A stretch of 64,000 nt of DNA. It comes from an uncultured Polaribacter sp. Its GTDB lineage: Bacteria; Bacteroidota; Bacteroidia; Flavobacteriales; Flavobacteriaceae. The notes beneath the pieces were generated by a model. That model saw only the letters and a program-made list of their open reading frames with translations, did no database searches and was not told the DNA's origin. Both the position numbers and the translations under genes were made by a program. The stretch lies in assembly GCF_947496195.1 (NCBI RefSeq), contig NZ_CANMBY010000002.1, forward strand, positions 372,001-436,000. The letters are read 5' to 3'. Positions 1-9,146 of this stretch are shown piece by piece; the stretch's first letter is position 1, and every line of letters begins with the position of its first letter.

Positions 1-1
1 T

Positions 2-721
2 GGTGATTTTAAATTACATCTAGCAGATGCAGGTATTTTTAATTTTCCATATATCTGGCATTTTAATACTTACATTGCTGCCATATTAAAATTCTTTTTG
101 CTTTTAGTAATTGTTTCTATGATGTCTAATGAATATAGTTACAAAACTTTAAAACAAAATTTAATAGATGGTTTAAGTAAAAAAGAATTTATATTATCTA
201 AATTTTACACAGTAATTGCATTTGCTGCAATATCTACAGTGTTTGTTTTTATTGTTTCATTAGTTTTAGGATTAATTTATTCAGACTATAATGAATTGGC
301 AATAATAACATCTGACTTAGAATACTTATTAGCCTTTTTTATAAAATTAGTAGGGTTCTTTGCTTTTGGATTATTCTTGGGCATTTTAGTAAAACGTTCT
401 GCATTTGCAGTAGGTGCTATGTTTGTTTGGCTAATTGCAGAAAGTATGTTTAAAGGCTATTTATATTGGCAATTTAAAGACATAGAAAACACAGGTGATA
501 GAGTTGATAGTATTATGCAATTTTTACCCTTAGAAGCTATGACAAACCTTATTAAAGAACCATTCTCTAGATTAGGTGCTGTAAGGTCTGCAGCTAATAC
601 CATGGGTGAAACTTTTACAAAAAGTTACTCTGTAGAATTTACAACAATATTGGTGGTTTCTGTTTGGACATTTATCTTTATTTACTTGTCATATGCATTG
701 TTAAAAAAGAGGGATTTGTAA
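2..721 (+). CDS. ABC-2 type transporter permease, C-terminal part (cut by window edge)
   Basis: Inner-membrane permease subunit of an ABC transporter. The reading frame is open without a stop from base 2 of the window, so the gene begins upstream; the TTG at 98 and later ATGs are internal codons. Visible are several hydrophobic segments and the loop S-N-E-Y-S-Y-K-T-L-K-Q followed by G-L-S-K-K-E-F, which is characteristic of ABC-2 permeases in which the membrane anchor is followed by a short cytoplasmic helix. The C-terminus is a last membrane helix ending in K-K-R-D-L, as usual for this family. The partner ATPase would lie upstream, outside the window. Substrate unknown. The family call is good; the specific role is not determinable. 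Confidence 0.8.
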   Translation, partial: GDFKLHLADAGIFNFPYIWHFNTYIAAILKFFLLLVIVSMMSNEYSYKTLKQNLIDGLSKKEFILSKFYTVIAFAAISTVFVFIVSLVLGLIYSDYNELAIITSDLEYLLAFFIKLVGFFAFGLFLGILVKRSAFAVGAMFVWLIAESMFKGYLYWQFKDIENTGDRVDSIMQFLPLEAMTNLIKEPFSRLGAVRSAANTMGETFTKSYSVEFTTILVVSVWTFIFIYLSYALLKKRDL

Positions 722-732
722 TACTTTTTAAA

Positions 733-767
733 TATATTTGACGTTATTAAGATTTTGATAACGTCAA
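733..767 (+). promoter_or_regulatory. Putative -7 box overlapped by a 10-bp inverted repeat ahead of the large surface protein gene
   Basis: TATATTTG at 733-740 matches the Bacteroidota -7 consensus TAnnTTTG exactly. A perfect 10-bp inverted repeat, TTGACGTTAT (738-747) and ATAACGTCAA (758-767) with a 10-base spacer, overlaps the end of that box and ends one base before the ATG at 769. A transcription start about 5-7 bases after the box would fall inside the left arm, so the repeat could be an operator, or an RNA hairpin next to the start codon. No T-run follows on the plus strand, which argues against an intrinsic terminator. No TTG lies at the usual 20-21 base spacing. Confidence 0.5.
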
Positions 768-768
768 C

Positions 769-3700
769 ATGAAATTTAAGCACTTACTTTTTATATTCTC
801 AATATTTTTTTTTGCATCTACATATAGCCAACTTAGTAAAAAACATTACATACCGCCTTTAACTTCTAGTGATGGTTTTACAGATCAATATATTTACATT
901 TCTACCCCTAAATTAAACAATGTTTCTTACAAAATAACCCCTATTGGAAATCCAGATATAGGTGATTATAGTGGGGTTGTTTCTAATGGTAACCCTGTAC
1001 AACAAGCAGTTTTGGGGTTAGATGGAAATACTGATTTTGATAGTAATACCCAGCTACATATACAAGCTTTTCAAACAAATCAAGTTTTAAATAATAAAGG
1101 TTTTATCATTGAAGCTAGTGATGTTATTTATGTTTCAATTAGAGTGCGATCTAGCTTACAAGGTGTTAATAAATTTCATGCAGGTGCATTAGTAAGTAAA
1201 GGTTCTTCAGCTTTAGGTAATGAGTTTAGAGTTGGTGGATTTATAAGAGAAGTAAATAACGGTGCTGATAATACTTTTGCTTCTATAATGGCTACTGAAG
1301 ATAATACAATTATTACAATCGATGATTTACCAGCTGGAATGAGTTTTGTAAGTTATAATGGTCCATATCCTATAAATATAACTCTTAATGAAAATGAGAG
1401 TTATGTTTTATCAACAAGTGGTACAGTACAAGCTACTAATTTTACTGGTGCTTTAATAAAAAGTGATAAACCTATAGTTGTAAATTCTGGTTCTGCTATA
1501 GGTAGTTTTGGTAACAACACTAATAATGCTGATTATGGTTTTGATCAAATTGTTGGTGCTGATAAAATTGGTACAGAATATATTTTAGTTAGAGGAGATG
1601 GAACTATAGTAGAGAAAGCTTTAGTTATTGCTCATGAAGATAATACTGAAGTTTTTATTAATGGTAATTCTTTTGGAAGTTATGATGCTGGTGATTATTT
1701 AGTAGTTTCAGAAAACATGTATACTGCAAATGGTAATATGTATATAAATACTTCTAAACCTACTTTTATTTATCAAGGTATTGGAGGTATTAGAAATGGC
1801 AATCCAGATCAAGCAAATCAAGGAATGTTTTTTGTTCCACCTTTAAGTTGTGAAAATAAAGGAGACGTAAATGAAATTGCAATTATAGATAGAATTGGAG
1901 GAGCTAATTTTCCTGGAGGTGTAACTATTGTAACTAATAAAGGAGCAAACGTAACAATAAATGATTTAGATATTTCTACATATTCCCCTCAAGGTCCTTT
2001 AGATGTTACAGGGAACCCAAATTATGTTACTTATAGAGTTTCTGGTTTATCAGGTAATATAAAAGTTAATAGTGACCAAGAATTATATTGTGCTTATTTT
2101 AATGCAAACGATGCTGCAACTACAGGCGCTTTTTATTCAGGTTTTCCATCAGCACCAGAAATAAATTTTAATACAACTGTTGCAACCTTAGGGAGCTGTA
2201 TACCAAATGTTACTTTAGAAGCTGCAAATACAGATTTGTTTGATAGTTTTGAATGGCAATATTTTAATGAAAACACAAATACTTGGGAACAAAGGAGCAC
2301 AACAGCTAATTACAAGCCTACCTCAAATGAACCTGGTAGGTATAGATTAATAGGTACTGTTAACTGTACAGGAGCTCAATTCTTTTCTACAGAAATCCCT
2401 GTAAGTTTATGTCCAGACGATTTTGATGGAGATTTAATTATAGACAATTTAGATGTAGATTTAGACAATGATGGTATTTTAAATTGTGATGAATCTTTAG
2501 GTAATGCAAATATTGATTTAACTGCTAGTGCCAGTCCAAGTATTATATTTCAAGATAGCTCAACTAATAGTGCAATAATCTCTGCAACACAGACTTCTAC
2601 TCTAGTTACAAGTTCTTTTACAGGTACAAATACAGGTGATTTTGTAGCAACTATAGAGCCAGATGCTAGTGATTCAGAATTATTGTATCAATTAGATTTT
2701 ACACAAAATGTAAATGTAAAATTTACACAAACTGCAGATGCTACTAATAACGATGATGTATTTTATATTGTAAAAATTGGGCCAAATTCAAAAAATATAA
2801 CTTTAGTAGATCCAGATGATCAACTTTTAATAGACACAAATTTTGATGGCGCTTTTGAACCAGGAGTTACAAATCTTTCTGCTTCAGAAATCCATTTTAA
2901 AATAAACCCAACTTTTACATCAGGCACTGCAACTTACCAATTTGTAGCAAATCAAGTAAATCAATTTTCGATTGAATTTAAATCAAATGGATTATCAAAC
3001 CCTACTACATTTAGTGGTAATATTCAATTAACTTGCTTTTCAAAAGATACTGATGGAGATGGAATTGAAGATGCTTTAGATTTAGATTCAGATAATGATG
3101 GTATTCCTGACTTATTAGAAAACGCAAACCAAACCATTACTTTATTAAATACAGATAATAATTTAGATGGTTTAGATGATGTTTTTGATTCTTTTACATT
3201 AAATACAGATACTGATAATGATGGTGTACCAAACTCTATAGATTTAGATTCAGATAATGATGGTATTTACGATTTAGTAGAATCTGGACTTACTGTAACA
3301 GATGCCAATAACGATGGTATAATTGACAATGCAACTGCAGCTAATGTAGGTACTAATGGACTTTTAGATGCTTTAGAAACTTCTCCTGACTCAGGTGTAT
3401 TAGCTGTTGCTCTAAGAAATTCTGATGCAACTTCTGTAGTAGTTGCCAATCAAGATAACTTTTTCGATTTTGTAGATTTAGATGCAGATGGAGATGATTG
3501 TTTTGATGTTATAGAGGCTGGATTTACAGGTAATGGATCTGGTATTTTATTTGCAAATCCTTTTGCTGTTAATGCACAAGGAAAAGTAATAAATAACACT
3601 GATGGTTATACAACTCCAAATGCAGATTATATTACAAGTGCACCAATTGTTATTAATAGTTTTGTGGACCCTGTTTTTTGTGAACTAAACACAGAAATAA

Positions 3701-6393
3701 TGTCTATAGATTCTAATGCAGATACTTTTCAATGGCAGTTATCTACAGATAATGGAGCAAATTGGACCAATTTAATTGATGACGCAGTTTACAATGGAGT
3801 TACTACAAAAGACTTACAAATTACAGACACTCCTTTAAGCTTTAATAATTATCAGTTTAGAGTTTTATTAAGTAAAGCTGGTAATACTTGTATAGAAAAA
3901 GAATCTAATGCAATTACACTTACTGTTAATCCTTTACCAATTATAAAAAATAACCCTGCAGAAATAGACCAATGTATAGATGCTAATGATACAAATCCAA
4001 CAGTAAATCTAACCACAGCAGAAAATAATATTTCTGAAACTACAGGTATTACATTCGAGTACTATACAGATGTTAATGGTACTAATCAAATTACAGATGC
4101 TACATCTTATCCTGTTCAAGTTAATACTGTTGAAGTAGTTTATGTAAAAGTAATTTCAGACCAAGGATGTTCTAATGAATTAGTTGAATTAAGAATAAAT
4201 GTTGGTCAAACTCCAGATAATCCTTACAATGATATTCAACCTCCTGTTTGTGATGATTTATTAGATGCAGATGGTAATGATACTCCTGGTGCAAACGATG
4301 ATACAGACTTTATCACTAATTTTATATTGGATAGAGTTGCTATTATAAATAGCATAAATCCACCTGCAAATACTCAGGTTTTCTTTTATGAAAATTCAAG
4401 TGATAGAAATAACAACTTAAATGAAATTGATATTACAAATTATAGAAACGATATCAATAAAATAGACATCACTACTATTCCAGAAGGAATTCAGTTTCCT
4501 ATTTATTATAAAATAATTAGTACTATTAATAATGATTGCCAAGGATTAGGAGAATTTTATTTACAAATTCATGCTGTACCAACTGCAAATACAGTAACAG
4601 AAATAGAAGAATGTGATGATGCTTTATCTGGTAATACTTCAGATGGAAGAAATGCAAATTTAAATCTAAGAAGTAAAGTTTCAGAAATTTTAGGTACAGG
4701 CCAATCTGAAACAAATTACAGTGTAACTTTTCATACCACAGAAAGTGGAGCTATGAATAACACAGATGTTATTGTTAATGATACCAATTATACAAATGAT
4801 GCTCCTGCTGGTTTTACACCAGGAACCACAAGTGAGCAAACCATTTTTGTAAGAGTAGAAAACAGAACTGGTAGCATGTGTTATAATGCCAATACTAGTT
4901 TTAAAATTATAATTCAGCCTATACCAACAGTACCAGCAAATATTACAGATTTAATTGCTTGTGATGTGGTTACAGTAACTGATGCAGATCCAAGAAATAG
5001 AATTGCACAAAACATAGATTTAACTTCTAGAGATGCTGAAATTTTAAATGGTAGAACTGGTCTTAGAGTTGAATATTATATCACTCAACAAGATGCAGAA
5101 AACAGAACTAATGTGATTTCTGACCCTACAAATTTTCAAAACACAACTGCAGAAACTACTTTTCCAGCAGACTTTAATACAGACGATCCAGGAATACAAA
5201 CCATCTTTTTTATTATTGTAGATGAAAACGGATTACAATGTCCTTCAGTATTTTCAACATTTCAATTATTAGTATATCCAGAACCATTTGTAAGCCCAAT
5301 ATCTGTTTATTCTGATTGTGATAATGATGATGATGGAGATGATACAAACGGAATTATTCAGAATATAGATTTAAACGGAAAAATACCAGAAATCTTAGGT
5401 TCTAATAGAAATGTAAACGATTATAATGTTAGTTTCTATTTATCAGCTTCAGATGCACAAACTGGTGCTACAGCAAATGCATTACCTTCTCCATATACGA
5501 ATTCTAATAGAACAGAAACTATATTTGTTAGAGTTCAAAACAAAACAAGTTTATGTGTAAATGCTAATGAATCTTTTGAGTTAATCATAAATTCTCTTCC
5601 AGATTTTACAGTAACTACACCTCAAATTATTTGTTTAAATGATATTCCTTTAAACATATTTGTAGAAAATCCTGGAGATGTTTATTCTTACAGATGGCTA
5701 GATGAAGCTGGTGCTGTTTTAGGTACTAATGATAATTTAGATGTAGCAAGAGCAGGTACTTATAAAGTAATTGCAACAGATAATGTTACACTTTGTGAAA
5801 GAGAAGAAACAATTGTTGTAAACCCTTCTAATGTAGCAACATTAGATCCTAGTTTTGTTACTGTTGTAGACGAAGCTAATAATTTAGGAAGTCAAAGTAA
5901 TTTATCAATTTCTATAGATACTATTAATAATGATTTAGGACCTGGAAATTATCAATTTGCAATACTTAATACAGACACAAACACAAGAACACCTTTTGTA
6001 GGTTTTCAAGACGAACCACTTTTCGAAAATTTAGAAGGTGGTATTTATCAAATCATTGTAAATGATAAAAATGGTTGTTCACCAGATACAACTTTATTAG
6101 TTTCTGTATTACAATTCCCAAAATTCTTTACACCAAATGGAGATACTCAAAACGATACTTGGGTTGTAAAAGGAGCAAATAGAACTTTTTACCCTAATAG
6201 TAGTATTAACATATTTAATAGATATGGAAAACTAGTAGCACAAATACAAATTGATGGCCCAGGTTGGAATGGAACTTATAATGGTACTCTTTTGCCCTCT
6301 GATGATTATTGGTACAATGTTACCCTAGTTCCTTCAGACATAACTAAACCGACTATCAATAAAAGAGGTAACTTTTCTTTATTAAGAAAGTAA
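769..6393 (+). CDS. Large T9SS-exported surface protein with IgGFc-binding-like N-terminus and type B sorting domain
   Basis: Predicted cell-surface or secreted protein of 1874 aa. Residues 1-20 form a Sec signal peptide ending S-T-Y-S-Q. Residues about 25-480 resemble the IgGFc-binding N-terminal domain found in many bacterial adhesin-like proteins. Three Asp-rich thrombospondin type 3-like calcium stretches (D-x-D-x-D-G repeats) lie near residues 549-575, 760-790 and 812-845. They are followed by Ig-like blocks, each with a conserved Cys and a C-D-D or D-x-D start, to about residue 1650. The last ~90 residues (from F-F-T-P-N-G-D, about 1785) are the gliding motility-associated C-terminal domain (type B CTD) read by the type IX secretion system. 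It is followed after 13 bases by another type B CTD protein and shares an operon with it. Adhesion is inferred; no catalytic motif was seen. Confidence 0.85.
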   Translation: MKFKHLLFIFSIFFFASTYSQLSKKHYIPPLTSSDGFTDQYIYISTPKLNNVSYKITPIGNPDIGDYSGVVSNGNPVQQAVLGLDGNTDFDSNTQLHIQAFQTNQVLNNKGFIIEASDVIYVSIRVRSSLQGVNKFHAGALVSKGSSALGNEFRVGGFIREVNNGADNTFASIMATEDNTIITIDDLPAGMSFVSYNGPYPINITLNENESYVLSTSGTVQATNFTGALIKSDKPIVVNSGSAIGSFGNNTNNADYGFDQIVGADKIGTEYILVRGDGTIVEKALVIAHEDNTEVFINGNSFGSYDAGDYLVVSENMYTANGNMYINTSKPTFIYQGIGGIRNGNPDQANQGMFFVPPLSCENKGDVNEIAIIDRIGGANFPGGVTIVTNKGANVTINDLDISTYSPQGPLDVTGNPNYVTYRVSGLSGNIKVNSDQELYCAYFNANDAATTGAFYSGFPSAPEINFNTTVATLGSCIPNVTLEAANTDLFDSFEWQYFNENTNTWEQRSTTANYKPTSNEPGRYRLIGTVNCTGAQFFSTEIPVSLCPDDFDGDLIIDNLDVDLDNDGILNCDESLGNANIDLTASASPSIIFQDSSTNSAIISATQTSTLVTSSFTGTNTGDFVATIEPDASDSELLYQLDFTQNVNVKFTQTADATNNDDVFYIVKIGPNSKNITLVDPDDQLLIDTNFDGAFEPGVTNLSASEIHFKINPTFTSGTATYQFVANQVNQFSIEFKSNGLSNPTTFSGNIQLTCFSKDTDGDGIEDALDLDSDNDGIPDLLENANQTITLLNTDNNLDGLDDVFDSFTLNTDTDNDGVPNSIDLDSDNDGIYDLVESGLTVTDANNDGIIDNATAANVGTNGLLDALETSPDSGVLAVALRNSDATSVVVANQDNFFDFVDLDADGDDCFDVIEAGFTGNGSGILFANPFAVNAQGKVINNTDGYTTPNADYITSAPIVINSFVDPVFCELNTEIMSIDSNADTFQWQLSTDNGANWTNLIDDAVYNGVTTKDLQITDTPLSFNNYQFRVLLSKAGNTCIEKESNAITLTVNPLPIIKNNPAEIDQCIDANDTNPTVNLTTAENNISETTGITFEYYTDVNGTNQITDATSYPVQVNTVEVVYVKVISDQGCSNELVELRINVGQTPDNPYNDIQPPVCDDLLDADGNDTPGANDDTDFITNFILDRVAIINSINPPANTQVFFYENSSDRNNNLNEIDITNYRNDINKIDITTIPEGIQFPIYYKIISTINNDCQGLGEFYLQIHAVPTANTVTEIEECDDALSGNTSDGRNANLNLRSKVSEILGTGQSETNYSVTFHTTESGAMNNTDVIVNDTNYTNDAPAGFTPGTTSEQTIFVRVENRTGSMCYNANTSFKIIIQPIPTVPANITDLIACDVVTVTDADPRNRIAQNIDLTSRDAEILNGRTGLRVEYYITQQDAENRTNVISDPTNFQNTTAETTFPADFNTDDPGIQTIFFIIVDENGLQCPSVFSTFQLLVYPEPFVSPISVYSDCDNDDDGDDTNGIIQNIDLNGKIPEILGSNRNVNDYNVSFYLSASDAQTGATANALPSPYTNSNRTETIFVRVQNKTSLCVNANESFELIINSLPDFTVTTPQIICLNDIPLNIFVENPGDVYSYRWLDEAGAVLGTNDNLDVARAGTYKVIATDNVTLCEREETIVVNPSNVATLDPSFVTVVDEANNLGSQSNLSISIDTINNDLGPGNYQFAILNTDTNTRTPFVGFQDEPLFENLEGGIYQIIVNDKNGCSPDTTLLVSVLQFPKFFTPNGDTQNDTWVVKGANRTFYPNSSINIFNRYGKLVAQIQIDGPGWNGTYNGTLLPSDDYWYNVTLVPSDITKPTINKRGNFSLLRK

Positions 6394-6406
6394 TTAATTA
6401 TAAGTA

Positions 6407-9115
6407 ATGAGAATATTAATAGTATTTTTAATAGTATCTCTATTACCTATAATTTCTTTTGGGCAATCTCAAACAGACAATTGGTTTTTTGGCTCTGAAT
6501 CTGGTTTAGAATTTAGACCAACAAATGTTTCAATTTCTAATGGCAGTAGCATAGAAAATTCTATTGGATGTACTGCCTTTTCTGATGTTAACAGACAAGT
6601 TCTTTTCTATTCTAATGGAGAAACTGTTTGGAACAGAAACAATGAGGTTATGGAAAATGGAAATGATTTATCTGGTGATACTTCTAATACTCAAAATTCT
6701 ATTGTTGTTCCAAAACCTGGTAGTTCTACTAATTATTATTTATTTACAGCCAGAAGAGAAAATTCAAACAGTCATGTTGCTGGTTTAAAATATTCAGAAA
6801 TTGAAATTTCTACGACTTTCCCTTTAGGTAAAGTCATTTCTAAAAATACACCTCTAGACATTTTTTTTACAGAAAAAATTACTGCAGTTTACAGTGAAGA
6901 TGGTAATACAATTTATGTAATTGCCTTTGGTACAAGAAATAGTGAAAATAATGAACCTTTTAATACTTTAAGTATTTATACAGTTGATGCAACTGGAGTT
7001 TCGAGAAGAGAAACTATAGAAGTTTCTGAAGCAAGTAGCCCAACCTCTAAAGGTGTAATGAAAGCTTCTCCAGATGGAAAAACAATTGCTTTAGCTGTCT
7101 ATGATTTTGAAGATAGAGAAGGAATTTACTTATTTGATTTTGATAGAACAAATGGAGCTATCACATATAGAAGAAAACTTTCTATGAATATTGGTCCTGG
7201 TGTATGGACAGTTCCTTATGGATTAGAATTTTCTCAAGATTCTAAAATATTATATTATACAGGCACATTAAATTCTGGTAATAGTAGCTTATTAAGACAA
7301 ATTCCTTTAGAAGCGAGTGGTGAACCCACAAATATATTTAGTTCTACTAGCGAAAATTATGGATCACTACAACTAGCTTCTAATGGAAAAATTTATATGG
7401 CAAAAGCATTTAGTGATGAAGATGAAACCAATTCAAATACAGTTGCTGTTATAAATTTTCCAAATGTTTTAGGCATAGAATGCGACTTCCAAAGAGCAGA
7501 CTTAAATTTAACTCCCTTATCAGTTTCAAGAGGTTTACCTAATTTTATTCCAAATCTTTTTGTTTCTAAAATTTCTGGAGAAAACCAATGTTATGTAGAT
7601 CCATTTTCATTCTCAGCAGAATCATATGTAAATATTAACAATATAGATTGGGATTTTGGAGATGGTAATTCTTCATCAGGTGTTAATGTAAACCATACGT
7701 ATTCTGCTCCTGGTAATTATGTTGTAGAAGCATTGTTAACCTTATCTAACAATACCAAAACAAGAATATACAAAACAGTTACAGCATATGAATTACCTGT
7801 TTTAAATAGCAATCAAGAACTTGTAGAATGTGATGATGATGCTGATGGGTCTACCATTTTTAATCTCTTTTCAATAAGAAGTAAAATAACAAACCCAATT
7901 TTAGATGAAGAATTGTTTTTTTATTTAACTCTAGATGATTTAAATAATGATATTCAAATTCCTAATCCAGAAAATTTTCAAAACTCTTCTCAAAACCAAG
8001 AAATATTTGTGAAAGTTGTGAATGAAAATGGTTGTTTTGAAACAACTTCTTTTTTCATTTCTGCTAAATTTGTTCCTCTAAATAACATAAGCAATTTTTA
8101 TACTTGTGAAGATTCAGATGGGATTATTGGTAATAATATTGGCCAATTTAATGCCTCAGATATTGAAACTTCTATAAGAGTTCAATTAAATATACCTTCA
8201 AGTACTACATTGTCTTTTTACAGAACAAGATTAGATGCGCAAACCAATACAAATCCTTTAGAAGATACTTTTACATCTGGTACTTCAACCCTATTTGTAA
8301 AAGGTCAAGAAGCAGATTTATCTTGTGCAGGTATTCAATCTTTTGAAGTTATTGTAAACGCTGCTTTAACTATAGATTTGGAAATATTGTATACCATTTG
8401 TTTTGATCCTTCTTTAAAACCTCCAGTTGTTGTTTCTGCAAATGGCACTTTTAATCGTTTTGAATGGAAAGATGCTACTGGCAATATTTTAAGTACAAGT
8501 CAAGATTTTACCTTAGCTACCATTGGTAATTTTTCTTTAACTGTTTACAAATCAGAAAACGGAATTGAATGTTCAAATTCAAAATCTTTTACTGTAATAA
8601 ATCCAGAAGCACCTTCTTTTTCTGATATTATCGTAAATACTGAAGATGAAACAAATAACATAGTGACTATTAATGTTAATGGAAATAGTAATTATGAATT
8701 TTCTCTAGATAATATTAACTTTTTTGGAAACTCAACTTCTTATACATTTTCTAATGTAGAAGCAGGTTTACAAACGGTTTACGTTAAAGATATTAATAAT
8801 TGTGAGCAACCTATTCAAACCAATGTTTCTGTAATTGGTTTTAAAAAATACTTTACGCCTAATGGTGATGGAGAAAATGACTTCTGGAATATTAAAGGCT
8901 TAGATGCCGCTAATTTTAAATCTGTAAATGTTGTTATTTTTGATAGATTTGGAAAAACTGTAGCCACAATTACTGATTTTAATACACTTGGTTGGGATGG
9001 AAATTATAATGGAAAGCCTTTACCTGAAAATAACTATTGGTTTAAATCAGAAATTATTGATAAAAATGATAATGTAATGAGTGAATCAGGTAATTTTAGC
9101 CTTCTTAGAAATTGA
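6407..9115 (+). CDS. T9SS-exported PKD-domain surface protein with type B sorting domain
   Basis: Predicted surface protein of 902 aa. A signal peptide ends at I-S-F-G-Q (about residue 20). Residues about 22-375 look like a beta-propeller: repeated strands with S-x-D-G-K and Y-x-A-N-G-K-type turns, and the opening D-N-W-F-F-G typical of Flavobacteriia homologues. A PKD domain follows (about 385-460) with the hallmark W-D-F-G-D-G and H-T-Y-S-x-P-G-N-Y. Then come Ig-like segments with C-D-D-D-A-D-G and C-E-D-S-D-G starts, and a C-terminal type B CTD from about residue 812 (Y-F-T-P-N-G-D-G-E-N-D). It starts 13 bases after the previous gene, so they are co-transcribed. The pair probably reach the cell surface by the same T9SS route. 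Ligand unknown. Confidence 0.85.
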   Translation: MRILIVFLIVSLLPIISFGQSQTDNWFFGSESGLEFRPTNVSISNGSSIENSIGCTAFSDVNRQVLFYSNGETVWNRNNEVMENGNDLSGDTSNTQNSIVVPKPGSSTNYYLFTARRENSNSHVAGLKYSEIEISTTFPLGKVISKNTPLDIFFTEKITAVYSEDGNTIYVIAFGTRNSENNEPFNTLSIYTVDATGVSRRETIEVSEASSPTSKGVMKASPDGKTIALAVYDFEDREGIYLFDFDRTNGAITYRRKLSMNIGPGVWTVPYGLEFSQDSKILYYTGTLNSGNSSLLRQIPLEASGEPTNIFSSTSENYGSLQLASNGKIYMAKAFSDEDETNSNTVAVINFPNVLGIECDFQRADLNLTPLSVSRGLPNFIPNLFVSKISGENQCYVDPFSFSAESYVNINNIDWDFGDGNSSSGVNVNHTYSAPGNYVVEALLTLSNNTKTRIYKTVTAYELPVLNSNQELVECDDDADGSTIFNLFSIRSKITNPILDEELFFYLTLDDLNNDIQIPNPENFQNSSQNQEIFVKVVNENGCFETTSFFISAKFVPLNNISNFYTCEDSDGIIGNNIGQFNASDIETSIRVQLNIPSSTTLSFYRTRLDAQTNTNPLEDTFTSGTSTLFVKGQEADLSCAGIQSFEVIVNAALTIDLEILYTICFDPSLKPPVVVSANGTFNRFEWKDATGNILSTSQDFTLATIGNFSLTVYKSENGIECSNSKSFTVINPEAPSFSDIIVNTEDETNNIVTINVNGNSNYEFSLDNINFFGNSTSYTFSNVEAGLQTVYVKDINNCEQPIQTNVSVIGFKKYFTPNGDGENDFWNIKGLDAANFKSVNVVIFDRFGKTVATITDFNTLGWDGNYNGKPLPENNYWFKSEIIDKNDNVMSESGNFSLLRN

Positions 9116-9146
9116 TATTTGATAAGATTATAGCTATTTTTACTAC

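Noticed and set aside
3267..4714. Two minus-strand frames of about 60 codons within the large surface protein gene (3267-3449, 4526-4714)
   Set aside because: Both overlap a well-supported coding frame and have no recognisable features; they are antisense shadows of a low-complexity protein.
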